A program made the position numbers and the translations under genes. Source: Verrucomicrobiales bacterium (GTDB taxonomy: Bacteria; Verrucomicrobiota; Verrucomicrobiia; Limisphaerales; UBA11358). From it: a DNA stretch of 64,000 bases. The stretch covers positions 107,408 through 171,407 of the forward strand of contig JAQTQB010000005.1 of assembly GCA_028712475.1 (NCBI GenBank), read 5' to 3'. The notes beneath the pieces are model-generated. The model was not told the DNA's origin. It saw only the letters and a program-made list of their open reading frames with translations, and made no database searches. Of the stretch, positions 1 through 10,155 are shown one piece after another (positions within the stretch are counted from its first letter, which is position 1; each line of letters opens with the position of its first letter).

Positions 1-914
1 GGCAGCCGTTTCCACTCGCCTAGCTTTTGGATGAGTTCCGGCGAAAGCTGGGAGCTATTTTGAAATAAGGTCAGCGCCCATTGGTTCACCTCCGCCCAAC
101 TTTTGAATTCTGTGAGCTGCACCCAGGGTTCCGGATCACACCACACCGGCAGAGAATCTTCCTGATGAATGCCCGGCACCCGCCGCATATCCCAGACGCA
201 CTCCACGAAATTACTTTTCGTGACGACCACCGGCTGGAGGGAACACCCTATCGGCTTGTGATAAAACCGTCGTTGAGCCGGCCACACGACCCGCGTCAAC
301 AAACGATCAACCGGCTCGTCCCATTGCACCCGGATGCCGGTGGAAAAACGCCCGTTGAAGACCGGATTCGCCCCTTGGATGGAATAGGCATAATCTACGA
401 TGTCACCGATGCGCACATCCTCCATGACCAGCATCGCAGTCTGCTCTCCGTTCAAGATATGTTGCTCCAGATCGCGCTCCTGTCGCACCACCCGAACCTT
501 GCCCGCCTCAAGCCGGTTCAGGTGATTCGTGCCACGCCAGATCCGTGCCCAATGCAGGGTCAAGGTCTGATAGCTCGGGTTAAAATCCACTTTCAGGGTG
601 GAACCATTTTGCACCCCGGCCACCGTCAGGATTTGCCGGGCATAATGAAAAAACGATTCATTGGTCTCGGCATTTATCTGGTGTTCGATCAAAAACCAGC
701 GCTGATCGGTGCTGGCCTCCGGCCGGAATGCTGCGGATTGACGATTGAAAAACTGGGGCATGACCCAGTTCGAAGGCGGGGCGATGACCGGCTTGGTTTC
801 GGCGTCAACCTCCGCCGGCTTGTTCGTTGTGTCCGCCGCGTTCGCGCTGAACACCAGAAGGCTTAGAAACCCCAAGCTCAAAAAGATTTTGAAACCATCC
901 ATTTTGCGCCACAT
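1..914 (-). CDS. DUF3857 domain protein, secreted (partial, runs off window start)
   Basis: The minus strand reads open from an ATG at 914 to the window edge, about 304 codons with no stop. The protein starts with a hydrophobic signal peptide (MDGFKIFLSLGFLSLLVFSA) and then has features of DUF3857, the N-terminal domain of many secreted transglutaminase-like proteins. Visible segments include 'DFNPSYQTLTLHWARIWR', 'VRIGDIVDYAYSIQGANPVF' and 'SWAEVNQWALTLFQ', which resemble the domain's conserved blocks. A transglutaminase-like domain would be expected beyond the edge but cannot be seen. A second in-frame ATG lies four codons downstream (902). The molecular function of DUF3857 proteins is not well established; export to the periplasm is inferred from the signal peptide. 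Confidence 0.75.
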   Translation of the reverse strand, partial: MWRKMDGFKIFLSLGFLSLLVFSANAADTTNKPAEVDAETKPVIAPPSNWVMPQFFNRQSAAFRPEASTDQRWFLIEHQINAETNESFFHYARQILTVAGVQNGSTLKVDFNPSYQTLTLHWARIWRGTNHLNRLEAGKVRVVRQERDLEQHILNGEQTAMLVMEDVRIGDIVDYAYSIQGANPVFNGRFSTGIRVQWDEPVDRLLTRVVWPAQRRFYHKPIGCSLQPVVVTKSNFVECVWDMRRVPGIHQEDSLPVWCDPEPWVQLTEFKSWAEVNQWALTLFQNSSQLSPELIQKLGEWKRL

Positions 915-1067
915 TTTGAAAACATAGGCCAAACCATCCCCAACCCGAAGCTCAAAATGGAAATCAGCAGGAAGGGCCGTCCCCTGCCCATCAGGTTCGT
1001 TGGTTCCGCCCACAATACTCTCACGTGGTCGCCCGACTCATTTCGTGTCCTTCGTGTGTTTCCTGAA

Positions 1068-1102
1068 TAAATAAAAGCCGCTCCGGTTTCCCAGAGCGGC
1101 TT
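1068..1102 (-). terminator. Rho-independent terminator after ppdK
   Basis: On the minus strand AAGCCGCTC pairs with GAGCGGCTT (9 bp, extended by partial pairing) around a short GAAA-containing loop, and is followed by TTTATTTATT. It lies about 40 bases beyond the ppdK stop codon, in the correct orientation. Confidence 0.75.
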
Positions 1103-1117
1103 GTTGAAATTAGTCAG

Positions 1118-1142
1118 GGCTCGACGGAGTCTCGCCCCACCA
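1118..1142. repeat. Half-copy of a dispersed palindromic repeat (family 2)
   Basis: The sequence GGCTCGACGGAGTCTCGCCC continuing to CACCA matches one arm of the complete palindrome at 52303-52376 (TGGTGGGGCGAGACTCC read on the other strand). It abuts the 3' end of ppdK. A second half-copy lies at 15502-15527. Confidence 0.6.
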
Positions 1143-1144
1143 GA

Positions 1145-3886
1145 TTATTTCTTCTTCGCCTTGCGCTTCTCTTCGATCGCCGCTTGCGCGGCGGCCAGAC
1201 GTGCCACGGGCACGCGGAACGGTGAGCAGCTCACGTAGGTCAAGCCGAGCTTGTGGCAGAATTTCACGGAGTCGGGGTCGCCGCCGTGTTCGCCACAGAT
1301 GCCGAGCTTGATGCCGGGGCGGGTCTTGCGGCCCTTGACAATCGCGATTTCCATGAGCTGGCCGACGCCAGTCTGGTCAATTGAGGCGAACGGATTCTTC
1401 TTCATGATCTCGGATTCCTGATACGCACCGAGGAAGCTGCCAGAGTCGTCGCGGCTCATGCCGAGGCAGGTCTGTGTGAGGTCGTTCGTGCCGAAGCTGA
1501 AGAACTCCGCCGTCTGCGCGATTTCGTCCGCCGTCAATGCGCCGCGCGGGACTTCGATCATCGTTCCGACGCTGTAGGTGAGTTTCACTTTCTTCTCGGC
1601 CTGAACCTTGGCAGCGGTTTCGTGGACGATGGCGACCTGCAAATCCAGTTCTTTCTTGAAGCCGACAAGCGGGATCATGATTTCCGGTTTGCACTTGATG
1701 CCTTTCTTGGTCGCATCAGCGGCGGCCTCGAACACGGCGCGCGCCTGCATCCGGGTGATTTCGGGATACTTGATGCCGAGGCGGCAACCACGGAAGCCGA
1801 GCATCGGATTGAACTCGTGCAGCTCGTGGACGCGATGGGTGATCTTGTCCGGGTTAATGCCGAGATTCTGCGCCAGCTCGCGACGGGTGGAGTCGTCGTT
1901 GGGCAGGAACTCATGCAACGGCGGATCGAGGAAACGGATCGTGGCCGGAAATCCTTTCAGCGCCTTGAAGATGCCGAAGAAGTCCTCGCGCTGATACGGC
2001 AACAGCTTGGCGAGCGCGGCTTCGCGGGCTTCGACGTTGTCCGCCAGAATCATTTCGCGCATCGCGTCAATGCGGTCGCCCTCAAAAAACATGTGTTCCG
2101 TGCGGGTCAGACCGATGCCGGTCGCGCCGAACGCAACTGCATTCTGCGTCTGTTCCGGTGTGTCGGCGTTGGTGCGGACCTGGAGGCGCGTAAACTTTGA
2201 GCACCACTTCATGAGCTGGGTAAAGCTCTTGAATTTCTCCGTGGCCTGCGCGGCTCTGTCGCCACCGATGAGGCCGGCGATGATTTCGGACGGCGCAGTC
2301 TTAATCTGACCGGCATAGACGGTTCCGGCGGTTCCATCAATCGAGAGGAAGTCGCCTTCGTTGAAGGTCTGGCCGTCCACGATGACGGTTTTCTTGTCGT
2401 AATCCACCTGGAGCGCAGCCGCGCCGCAGACGCAAACCTTGCCCATCTGACGGGCAACGAGCGCCGCGTGCGAACTGACCCCGCCGCGAGCAGTGAGAAT
2501 GCCTTCGGCGGCGATCATGCCACGCAAATCTTCCGGCGACGTTTCGACGCGGACCAGCAGAACTTTTTCGCCCTTGGCGGCGGCGGTCACCGCGCGGTCG
2601 GCGTGGAAATAAATTTTCCCAGTGGCCGCGCCCGGACCGGCGGGCAGACCCGTGGCGATGACTTTGGCCTTCTTCGCTTCGGCGAGATCGAAGATCGGCG
2701 CGAGGAGCTGATCCAACTGATCCGCCGGATTCCGCAACACGGCGGTTTCGGGCGTGATGAGTTTTTCCTTTACCATGTCAGCGGCGAACTTCAGCGCAGC
2801 GGCGGCGGTGCGCTTGCCGTTGCGGGTCTGGAGCATGAACAGCTTGCCGCTCTGCACGGTGAACTCGATGTCCTGCACGTCCTTGAAATGCTTTTCCAAA
2901 GTCTTGCGGACCGCCATCAGTTCCGCATAGGACTTGGGCATCTGGTCTTTCAACTTCAACACGGGTTCGGGTGTGCGCACGCCGGCGACCACGTCTTCGC
3001 CCTGGGCGTTAATAAGAAATTCGCCATAGAATTCATTCGCGCCGTTCGCGGGATTGCGCGTGAACGCCACGCCGGAGCCGGAATCTTCGCCAGTGTTGCC
3101 GAACACCATCGCCTGCACGTTTACAGCGGTGCCCCAATCGGTCGGGATGTTGTATTTGCGGCGATAAACACTCGCGCGATCGTTCATCCATGAACCGAAC
3201 ACCGCGCCGGCTGCGCCGCGCAATTGATCCCACGGGTTGCTGGGAAATGATTTGCCGGTGCGTTCGAGCACGAGCGCCTTGAAACGCTTCACGAGTTCCT
3301 GATAGTCGGCAGCGACGAGCTTCGAGTCGTCAATGTCGTGCTGGCCATATTTCTCATCCTTGTAGTACTCGATGGTGGCTTCGAAAGGATCGTGATGCTC
3401 GCCCACACGCTTCTGCACCCCCATGACCACGTCGCCATACATCTGGATGAACCGGCGGTAGCAATCCCACGCGAAGCGCGGATTCTTCGTGGCGTTTTCG
3501 AGCGAGACAACGGTTTCGTCGTTGAGGCCAAGATTTAAAATCGTGTCCATCATGCCGGGCATGGAATCCCGCGCACCGGAGCGCACCGCAACCAGCAGTG
3601 GAAACCCTTTCGCGTCGCCGAACTTGTAGCCCATTATCTTTTCCATGTTGGCAATGCCGGCTTCCATCTGCGCCTGAAGTTCCTTCGGGCAGATCTTCTT
3701 GTGCGCGTAGTAGTAGGTGCAAACTTCCGTGGTTACGGTAAAACCAGGAGGCACAGGCAGGCCGATGCGCGTCATCTCCGCGAGATTTGCGCCCTTGCCG
3801 CCGAGCAGCGGCTTCATCGAGCCGTCGCCATCCGCTTTTTTGTTGCCCCAAGTGTAAACGTATTTGTGTGATTTAGCTTTTGCCAT
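1145..3886 (-). CDS. ppdK: Pyruvate, phosphate dikinase
   Basis: This cytosolic enzyme interconverts pyruvate, ATP and Pi with PEP, AMP and PPi. The product of 913 residues is full length for the family. An N-terminal ATP-grasp domain carries '[12 protein letters not shown]'. The central phosphohistidine loop '[17 protein letters not shown]' has the swivelling His at about residue 473. The C-terminal PEP/pyruvate TIM barrel has '[17 protein letters not shown]', 'FGTNDLTQ' and the catalytic Cys in '[10 protein letters not shown]' (about residue 864). An upstream ATG at 4000 would add 38 residues unlike the family, so the start at 3886 ([14 protein letters not shown]) is preferred. It appears monocistronic, followed by a terminator at 1068-1102. 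In heterotrophs PPDK can work in glycolysis with PPi or in gluconeogenesis; the direction here cannot be told. Confidence 0.97.
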   Translation of the reverse strand: MAKAKSHKYVYTWGNKKADGDGSMKPLLGGKGANLAEMTRIGLPVPPGFTVTTEVCTYYYAHKKICPKELQAQMEAGIANMEKIMGYKFGDAKGFPLLVAVRSGARDSMPGMMDTILNLGLNDETVVSLENATKNPRFAWDCYRRFIQMYGDVVMGVQKRVGEHHDPFEATIEYYKDEKYGQHDIDDSKLVAADYQELVKRFKALVLERTGKSFPSNPWDQLRGAAGAVFGSWMNDRASVYRRKYNIPTDWGTAVNVQAMVFGNTGEDSGSGVAFTRNPANGANEFYGEFLINAQGEDVVAGVRTPEPVLKLKDQMPKSYAELMAVRKTLEKHFKDVQDIEFTVQSGKLFMLQTRNGKRTAAAALKFAADMVKEKLITPETAVLRNPADQLDQLLAPIFDLAEAKKAKVIATGLPAGPGAATGKIYFHADRAVTAAAKGEKVLLVRVETSPEDLRGMIAAEGILTARGGVSSHAALVARQMGKVCVCGAAALQVDYDKKTVIVDGQTFNEGDFLSIDGTAGTVYAGQIKTAPSEIIAGLIGGDRAAQATEKFKSFTQLMKWCSKFTRLQVRTNADTPEQTQNAVAFGATGIGLTRTEHMFFEGDRIDAMREMILADNVEAREAALAKLLPYQREDFFGIFKALKGFPATIRFLDPPLHEFLPNDDSTRRELAQNLGINPDKITHRVHELHEFNPMLGFRGCRLGIKYPEITRMQARAVFEAAADATKKGIKCKPEIMIPLVGFKKELDLQVAIVHETAAKVQAEKKVKLTYSVGTMIEVPRGALTADEIAQTAEFFSFGTNDLTQTCLGMSRDDSGSFLGAYQESEIMKKNPFASIDQTGVGQLMEIAIVKGRKTRPGIKLGICGEHGGDPDSVKFCHKLGLTYVSCSPFRVPVARLAAAQAAIEEKRKAKKK

Positions 3887-4080
3887 AAATTTAGTCGCTG
3901 CGGTCGGTTCTGTTTTGTGAAAACGAAATGCGAATCTATCAAAGAGACTTTCAGAGTCAATCCGCGAACCGGGAAAAAGTGATTGGCTCCGACGGCTCAA
4001 CGACCGTTGGAATCCCTGCCCTGCCCAACTTTACGTCTTTCACGCTGTCGCCCATTTGAGGATGACATCTTACATATCTT

Positions 4081-4134
4081 CAAATCAGGATACGTTGATT
4101 TTTAATTTGAATTGGTGGCGGTTTTGCCTATCTT
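4081..4134 (+). promoter_or_regulatory. metH upstream region: inverted repeats and possible promoter
   Basis: TTCAAAT (from 4079) is matched by ATTTGAA (near 4105), and AAATCA/TGATTT gives an alternative inner pairing. TTGAAT (4107-4112) and TATCTT (4129-4134) form a possible -35/-10 pair with a 16-base spacer, putting the expected transcription start almost at the metH ATG. No cobalamin or SAM riboswitch core is visible between 3887 and 4140. Confidence 0.3.
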
Positions 4135-4140
4135 GGCTCC

Positions 4141-7100
4141 ATGTCGAACAACGCCGAACTCCTGCAAAAAGCGCTCCGCGAACGCATCGTCATTCTCGAC
4201 GGCGCGATGGGCACGACCATCCGCACTTACGGGCTGGGCGAGGCGGAGATTCGCGGCGAGCGGTTCAAGGATTCCAAGAAAGACTTGAAGAACAACGGCG
4301 ACCTTTACTCGCTTACCCAAGCGGCGACGATCTGCGACATCCATCGGCGCTTTCTTGAGGCGGGCGCGGACATCATCGAGACAAACACCTTTTCCGCTAC
4401 GAGCATCGGCCAGAGCGAATTCTTCGTTGAGGATCCTCGCGAACATGGCGGACGCAAAGACCCGGCGTTTTATCAGGGAATCATTGAAAATAAATTTCTC
4501 AATGACCTTGCCTGGGAAATCAACGAACAATCCGCCAAACAATGCCGCGAATGGGCCGACCGCATTGCGAACAAGACTGGTCGTCCGCGCTTCGTAGCCG
4601 GCGCGGTCGGGCCATTGACGGTTTCGCTTTCCAACTCACCGGATGCTGATGACGCAGGGTTTCGCGTCTGCACATTTGACCAGGTGAAGACGGCTTACAT
4701 ACATCAGATTCGCGGACTCATCGCAGGCGGCTCGGACATTCTGCTCGTCGAGACGATCTTCGATTCGCTCAACGCCAAGGCCGCGCTAGTGGCGATTCAG
4801 GAGGTGTTCGAGCAGGATGGAAAAGTTCTGCCGATCATGATTTCAGCCGCCGTTGGTCGCGGTGGCGAGACGATGATTTCCGCCCAGACCATCGAGGCGT
4901 ATTGGAACGCGATGAAGCATGTGAAGCCGCTCGCCATCGGGCTGAACTGCTCGCTCGGCCCGGATTTGATGAGGCCATTTCTCGCGGAACTCGCGGAGAA
5001 GTCGAACACGGCGATTTCCTGTTACCCGAACGCGGGCTTGCCAAATCCGCTGTCGCCGACGGGCTTTGATTTGAAGCCCGATGACATGGGCAATTTCCTC
5101 TGCGAATTTGCGTCTAGCGGCTTGCTGAACATCGCCGGCGGGTGTTGCGGCAACACGCCCGAGCACATCGCCGCGATCGCGAAGGCGCTGGAGAACAAAC
5201 CGCCGCGTGAAACGAAAACCGAAACCAGGTTTTCGACCGGTGCGGCCATTCCGTTGCGCTTGAGCGGTTCACAGCCGTTCACGCAGCAGATTGGATCGTT
5301 CATCATGATCGGCGAGCGCACGAACGTGGCGGGTTCGCCCAAGTTCGCGAAGCTCATCAAGGAAAACAAATACGAGGAAGCCGTCGCCATCGCGCGGCAG
5401 CAGGTCGAGAACGGCGCAAACATCATAGACATCTGCATGGATGAAGGGATGATTGACGGCGTCGCCGCCATGACCCGCTACCTGCAATTGCTCGGCAGTG
5501 AACCCGAGGTCGCCAAGGTTCCTTTTATGGTGGACTCCTCAAAATGGGAAGTCATCGAAGCCGGCCTGAAATGCGTCCAAGGCAAAGGCATCGTGAATTC
5601 CATCTCGATGAAGGAAGGCGAGGCGAAGTTTCGCGAACACGCGCACAAAGTTCTGAAATATGGCGCGGCGGTTGTCGTGATGGCGTTTGATGAGAAAGGC
5701 CAGGCCGCGAAGCTCGCTGACAAGATTCGCATCTGCGAACGCGCCTACCGCATTCTCGTTGATGAAACAGGCTTCCCGCCCGAGGACATCATTTTTGATC
5801 CGAACATTCTCACTGTCGGCACAGGCATCGAGGAGCACAACAACTACGCCGTGGACTTCATCGAAGCCACACGCTGGATAAAACAAAATTTGCCACACGC
5901 GAAAGTCAGCGGCGGCGTTTCCAATGTTTCATTTGGATTTCGCGGCAACAATCCCGTGCGCGAGGCGATGCACAGCGCGTTTCTTTATCACGCCATCAAG
6001 GCCGGAATGGACATGGGCATCGTCAACGCCGGCATGTTGGAAGTCTATGAGGAGATCGAGCCTGAACTGAAGGAACTCGTCGAAGATGTTTTGCTGAATC
6101 GCCGCCCTGACGCGACCGAACGTCTCGTCGTTCATGGCGAAAAACTCAAAGCCGCCAGTGCGGGCACAACCGCGACCGACAAAAAGGTCGAGGAAGAATG
6201 GCGCAAAGGCACGGTGGAAGAACGCCTCTCGCACTCGCTGGTGAAGGGAATTGACGCCCACATTGACGCCGACACGGCGGAAGCGCTCACGAAATACGGC
6301 AAGCCGCTCACCGTCATCGAAGGGCCGTTGATGGCGGGCATGAGCGTCGTCGGCGATTTGTTCGGCGCTGGAAAAATGTTTTTGCCGCAGGTCGTGAAGT
6401 CGGCGCGCGTGATGAAAAAATCCGTGGCGTATCTCACGCCTTTCATGGAAGCCGAGAAGGCGGCGATGCTCGCACGCGGCGAAGTCGTGAAGGCGCAAGG
6501 GAAAATCGTCCTCGCGACTGTCAAGGGCGATGTCCACGACATTGGCAAGAACATCGTCGGCGTCGTGCTCGCCTGCAACAACTACGAAGTCATTGATCTT
6601 GGCGTGATGGTGCCGTGCGAAAAAATTCTAGAGCGCGCGAAGCTGGAAAACGCCGACATCATCGGCTTGAGCGGACTAATCACGCCGTCGCTCGACGAGA
6701 TGGTTCACGTCGCGCGAGAGATGGAGCGGACGGGTTTTAAAGTCCCGCTGCTCATCGGCGGCGCGACCACGAGCCGCGCTCACACCGCTGTCAAAGTGGC
6801 ACAGCATTACAGCGAGCCGGTCGTCCACGTCCTCGACGCCTCGCGCGCTGTGCCGGTGGTAAGCAGTTTGTTGAGCAAAGATGGCAAAGCGCCATTCGTG
6901 AAACAACTGCGCGAGGACTACGAGAAATTGCGCACCCAACACGCCGGGTCACAGGTGAAGCTGCTTTCCCTCGAGGCCGCCCGCGCCAACGCGCCGAAAC
7001 TCAAATTTGACGATCTGCCAAAGCCGGAGTTCACCCGCATTGCGCAGACCAATCCGTCGCTTGAAGAACTCGTGCCCCTGATCGACTGGTCGCCCTTCTT

Positions 7101-7932
7101 TCACACCTGGGAATTGCGCGGCGTGTATCCCAAGATTCTCCAGCATGAGAAGCACGGCGATGAAGCCCGCAAACTGTTTGCCGACGCCCAGCAGTTGCTC
7201 AAGCGCATCATCAACGAGAAACTGATTCAGCCCCGCTGCATCTACGGCATCTTCCCCGCCAACCGCGTAGGCGACGACGTGGAAGTTTATACCGACGAAT
7301 CGCGAACCACGGTGGAGACCACTTTCCATTTCCTCCGCCAGCAGATGGACAAGGGCGATGGCAGCCCCAACTGGTGCCTCGCCGACTTCATTGCGCCCAA
7401 GCCATTCCCTGATTACCTCGGCGCTTTTGCCGTCACCTCAGGCTTCGGTCTCGACGCGCTCGTGAAGCAGTTCAAGAATGCGCACGACGACTACAACGCC
7501 ATCATGGCCGAGGCGCTGGCAGACCGGTTCGCCGAAGCGTTTGCTGAATGGCTCCACAAGGAAGTCCGCGCCGAGTTTGGATATGGCCGTGCAGAAAACC
7601 TTACGAACGAAGACCTCATCGCCGAAAAATATCGCGGCATCCGCCCGGCCGCCGGTTATCCGGCCTGCCCGGATCATACCGAGAAGGGAATTCTCTGGGA
7701 CTTGCTCGACGTGGAGCAGCACACCGGCATCACGCTCACCGAAAGTTTCGCCATGTGGCCGGGCAGCAGTGTGAGCGGACTTTATTTCGCCCATCCGGAC
7801 TCAAAGTATTTCGCCGTCGGCAAACTCGGCAAAGATCAGGTCGAAGATTTGGCCGGGCGCAAAGGCAATTCCGTTTCGGAAATGGAACGCTGGCTCGGAC
7901 CGTGGCTGAATTACGACCCAACCAATGGCTGA
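4141..7932 (+). CDS. metH: Cobalamin-dependent methionine synthase
   Basis: MetH transfers a methyl group from 5-methyltetrahydrofolate to homocysteine through cob(I)alamin. The 1263 residues contain the full four-module layout. The homocysteine domain has '[11 protein letters not shown]' and zinc ligands in '[11 protein letters not shown]' (Cys335/336). The pterin domain has '[18 protein letters not shown]'. The B12 domain has '[20 protein letters not shown]', with His799 as lower axial ligand. The C-terminal AdoMet reactivation domain has '[13 protein letters not shown]' and '[20 protein letters not shown]'. The start has no obvious Shine-Dalgarno sequence; the next gene follows after 42 bases. 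No B12 riboswitch is present, and no cobalamin genes are nearby. Family assignment is secure from the motifs. Confidence 0.98.
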   Translation: MSNNAELLQKALRERIVILDGAMGTTIRTYGLGEAEIRGERFKDSKKDLKNNGDLYSLTQAATICDIHRRFLEAGADIIETNTFSATSIGQSEFFVEDPREHGGRKDPAFYQGIIENKFLNDLAWEINEQSAKQCREWADRIANKTGRPRFVAGAVGPLTVSLSNSPDADDAGFRVCTFDQVKTAYIHQIRGLIAGGSDILLVETIFDSLNAKAALVAIQEVFEQDGKVLPIMISAAVGRGGETMISAQTIEAYWNAMKHVKPLAIGLNCSLGPDLMRPFLAELAEKSNTAISCYPNAGLPNPLSPTGFDLKPDDMGNFLCEFASSGLLNIAGGCCGNTPEHIAAIAKALENKPPRETKTETRFSTGAAIPLRLSGSQPFTQQIGSFIMIGERTNVAGSPKFAKLIKENKYEEAVAIARQQVENGANIIDICMDEGMIDGVAAMTRYLQLLGSEPEVAKVPFMVDSSKWEVIEAGLKCVQGKGIVNSISMKEGEAKFREHAHKVLKYGAAVVVMAFDEKGQAAKLADKIRICERAYRILVDETGFPPEDIIFDPNILTVGTGIEEHNNYAVDFIEATRWIKQNLPHAKVSGGVSNVSFGFRGNNPVREAMHSAFLYHAIKAGMDMGIVNAGMLEVYEEIEPELKELVEDVLLNRRPDATERLVVHGEKLKAASAGTTATDKKVEEEWRKGTVEERLSHSLVKGIDAHIDADTAEALTKYGKPLTVIEGPLMAGMSVVGDLFGAGKMFLPQVVKSARVMKKSVAYLTPFMEAEKAAMLARGEVVKAQGKIVLATVKGDVHDIGKNIVGVVLACNNYEVIDLGVMVPCEKILERAKLENADIIGLSGLITPSLDEMVHVAREMERTGFKVPLLIGGATTSRAHTAVKVAQHYSEPVVHVLDASRAVPVVSSLLSKDGKAPFVKQLREDYEKLRTQHAGSQVKLLSLEAARANAPKLKFDDLPKPEFTRIAQTNPSLEELVPLIDWSPFFHTWELRGVYPKILQHEKHGDEARKLFADAQQLLKRIINEKLIQPRCIYGIFPANRVGDDVEVYTDESRTTVETTFHFLRQQMDKGDGSPNWCLADFIAPKPFPDYLGAFAVTSGFGLDALVKQFKNAHDDYNAIMAEALADRFAEAFAEWLHKEVRAEFGYGRAENLTNEDLIAEKYRGIRPAAGYPACPDHTEKGILWDLLDVEQHTGITLTESFAMWPGSSVSGLYFAHPDSKYFAVGKLGKDQVEDLAGRKGNSVSEMERWLGPWLNYDPTNG

Positions 7933-7974
7933 ACGGGGGCTTGTTTTTCAGCCGATTCCCCCTAAATTGAACTT

Positions 7975-8430
7975 ATGAAGAACGACGTCGTGCCAGTTCA
8001 GATTCGCGGTATCCTCCCCGCCAACAGCGGTTGCGCGTTATTTGTCGGCAATGACGAGAAGGTTTTTGTCATCAACGTCGAACCGCAGATGGGCGCGGTC
8101 ATCGGAATGTTTTTGCGCGACGAACCGAAGGAGCGCCCGCTCACACACGACTTGATGCAGCGCATTTTCAAGGGTTTCAGCATCACCGTCGAGCGCGTCA
8201 TCATTACGGATTTGAAGAACTCCACCTATTTCGCGCGGCTGATTTTGCAGCAGCAGAATGAAGTCGCCCGCAAGATTGTGGAAATTGACGCGCGCCCCAG
8301 CGACTGCCTCGCCATCGCCGCCGCGCAGAAGAAACCAATTTTTGTCACCACTCCGCTGTTTGAACAGGTCGAGGACATGAGCGAAGTGCTGAACCGGATC
8401 AACGAATCCGGCAACGAGGCTTCTGAATAA
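7975..8430 (+). CDS. Bifunctional nuclease family protein (DUF151/BFN)
   Basis: The 151-residue protein matches the BFN/DUF151 family: 'LFVGNDEKVFVINVEPQMGA', 'RPLTHDLMQRIFKGF', 'VERVIITDLKNSTYFARLIL' and the hallmark 'IDARPSDCLAIAAAQKKPIF'. Family members have been reported to show DNase and RNase activity in plants; the role in bacteria is less clear. It sits between metH (42-base gap) and holA, whose ATG follows its stop codon by one base, so co-transcription with holA is likely. TAAATT lies 6 bases before the ATG and could be a -10 element. Length is typical for the family. Confidence 0.85.
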   Translation: MKNDVVPVQIRGILPANSGCALFVGNDEKVFVINVEPQMGAVIGMFLRDEPKERPLTHDLMQRIFKGFSITVERVIITDLKNSTYFARLILQQQNEVARKIVEIDARPSDCLAIAAAQKKPIFVTTPLFEQVEDMSEVLNRINESGNEASE

Positions 8431-8431
8431 A

Positions 8432-9562
8432 ATGCCCGCCGCCAAAGCTTCATCCCTTGCGCTCGTCTGTGGCGACGATGAATTTGCCGTCAAGCAGCGT
8501 GCCCGGCAGCTTTACCAGCAATGGGCTGAAGAACTCGGCGGCATGGATCACGAAATCATTGAGGCGTCCGTTTCCAACAGCGGCGATGCGCTCAAGGCGG
8601 TCGGCCGTTTGCGGGAAGCACTAAACACCCTGCCCTTTTTTGGTTCGGGCAAAGTCGTCTGGTTGCGCGACTGTAATTTTCTTGGCGATGAACGCACCGC
8701 CTCTTCTGCGGCCGTAACGGAAACGCTGGGCGAACTGGCGGAAGAACTGAAAAAATTCGCGTGGCAAAACGTGCGGCTGCTCATCAGCGCGGGCAAGGTG
8801 GACAAGCGGAAAACTTTTTTCAAGACGCTCGACAAAATCGGCACAGTCGAAAACTTCTCCGCCTGGTCGGCGGATGACAAGGATTGGGCGGAGCGCGCGG
8901 AAGTGGCCGCGCGAACTGCGATCCGCGCCCGGCAGAAGGACATTTCGGAGGAAGCGCTGGCCGAACTGGTCAACCGCACCGGCCCAAATGCGCGTCAACT
9001 GGACAGCGAAACCGAAAAGCTGTGCCTGTTCGTCGGCGACCGGAAGAAAATTGAATTCACCGACGTTGCCGCCATTTGCACGCGGAACAAAACCGCGCGG
9101 GCTTTCGCGCTGGGCGATGCGCTGGGCGACCGCGACCTGCCGCGCCTGCTGAAACGGCTGGACGAGGAGCTTTGGGAAATGAAGTCGGACAAGGACAAAT
9201 CTGAAATCGGCCTGCTATACGGTCTCATTGGAAAAATCCGCGCCATGCTGTTGCTCAAGGAAATGTTGCGCGAAGGCTGGATCAAGCCGGAGATGGACTA
9301 CAACCGGTTCAAGGCGCAGATGGAGCGAGTGCCGGCGGACAAAGTGCCGGCGGACAAGCGTTTCAATCCGCTGGCCTTGAATCCGTATGTGCTTTACAAA
9401 GCGCTGCCGCAGGCCAAAAAATATACCCCGAGCGAACTGGTCCGCGCGATGGATTTGCTGCTCCGTTGCAACCAGCGGCTGGTGTCCAGCAACCTCGACG
9501 AAGCGCTGGTGTTGCAGCAGGCATTGGTGCAGATTGTCGCGCCGCAGGCCGTCGCGGCTTAA
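8432..9562 (+). CDS. holA: DNA polymerase III, delta subunit
   Basis: The 376-residue protein fits HolA, the clamp-loader subunit that opens the beta sliding clamp. The N-terminal region 'LALVCGDDEFAVKQRARQL' begins the delta-fold, 'LPFFGSGKVVWLRDCNF' and 'FAWQNVRLLISAGKVDKRKT' match the degenerate AAA+ domain, and the C-terminal helical collar includes 'FALGDALGDRDLPRLLKRLD', 'YGLIGKIRAMLLLKEML' and 'NPYVLYKALPQAKKYTPSEL'. The start codon lies one base past the BFN stop, which suggests translational coupling. The adjacent GTGCCGGCGGACAA duplication near 9330-9358 creates a short repeated 'VPADK' in the protein. Confidence 0.9.
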   Translation: MPAAKASSLALVCGDDEFAVKQRARQLYQQWAEELGGMDHEIIEASVSNSGDALKAVGRLREALNTLPFFGSGKVVWLRDCNFLGDERTASSAAVTETLGELAEELKKFAWQNVRLLISAGKVDKRKTFFKTLDKIGTVENFSAWSADDKDWAERAEVAARTAIRARQKDISEEALAELVNRTGPNARQLDSETEKLCLFVGDRKKIEFTDVAAICTRNKTARAFALGDALGDRDLPRLLKRLDEELWEMKSDKDKSEIGLLYGLIGKIRAMLLLKEMLREGWIKPEMDYNRFKAQMERVPADKVPADKRFNPLALNPYVLYKALPQAKKYTPSELVRAMDLLLRCNQRLVSSNLDEALVLQQALVQIVAPQAVAA

Positions 9563-9576
9563 ATTTAAAAGAAACC

Positions 9577-10101
9577 ATGGCAACATCGACCGCAAATCTA
9601 TCAGTGTTGGTGGGCAGCAACTTCGCCTGCGTGAAAATCGCCGGGCGCGCAAACTTTTCATCCAGCCCGGACTTCAAGAAGTTGATCGAGCAGCTCACGC
9701 AAAAGGGCTATGCACATTTCATCGTTGATCTGTCGGAGTGCGTGCTGATGGACAGCACGTTCCTGGGAGTTCTGGCGCAGGCTGGTTTGAAGCTGAATTC
9801 GTCCAACGGAGACAGTCACCCCGGCATTGAACTGTCCAATCCCAACACGCGCGTCACCGAGCTGCTGGAAAACCTGGGCGCGTTGCACCTGTTCAAAACC
9901 ATGTCCGGCGAGCTGGCGCTGCCCGACGACGTGAAGATCTGCACGCCCGAATCCATTCATCCGACTCACGAGCAAATCACCCGCACCAGCCTCGAAGCAC
10001 ATCAGGCCCTCATGGCGGTCAACCCCGAAAACGTCGCCCGGTTCAAGGATGTGACGCAGTTTCTCGCCGAGGATTTGCAACATCTGCAGAAGTGCAAATA
10101 A
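9577..10101 (+). CDS. STAS-domain protein (anti-sigma-factor antagonist-like)
   Basis: From the ATG at 9577 the product is 174 residues. Residues 1-100 look like a STAS fold: 'LVGSNFACVKIAGRANFSSS', 'HFIVDLSECVLMDSTFLGVL' (the conserved D-S before the phosphorylatable loop) and 'ELSNPNTRVTELLENLGALH'. The Ser in 'MDSTFLG' is the position phosphorylated by partner kinases in SpoIIAA/RsbV relatives. The C-terminal roughly 60 residues (HEQITRTSLEAHQALMAVNP onward) are an added helical tail of unknown role. No partner kinase or phosphatase gene is adjacent. It follows holA by 14 bases and ends at a hairpin shared with ftsH. Confidence 0.8.
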   Translation: MATSTANLSVLVGSNFACVKIAGRANFSSSPDFKKLIEQLTQKGYAHFIVDLSECVLMDSTFLGVLAQAGLKLNSSNGDSHPGIELSNPNTRVTELLENLGALHLFKTMSGELALPDDVKICTPESIHPTHEQITRTSLEAHQALMAVNPENVARFKDVTQFLAEDLQHLQKCK

Positions 10102-10138
10102 AAACTGCGCGCGTGATTGATTCACGGCGCAGCAGTTT
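10102..10138 (-). terminator. Hairpin terminator between converging STAS and ftsH genes
   Basis: AAACTGC...GCGTGA pairs with TCACG...GCAGTTT around TTGA, with small bulges. Read on the minus strand the stem is followed by TTTTTATTT, so it best serves ftsH; the plus-strand side has only a short T run. Confidence 0.55.
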
Positions 10139-10155
10139 CCATTCGGACAATTTCT

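Noticed and set aside
81-866. 261-codon plus-strand ORF at the window start
   Set aside because: The minus strand over the same region encodes a coherent signal peptide and DUF3857-like protein; the plus ORF has no recognisable features and is an antisense shadow.
3887-4140. Cobalamin or SAM riboswitch before metH
   Set aside because: No B12-box-like or SAM core sequences were found in the 254-base leader.
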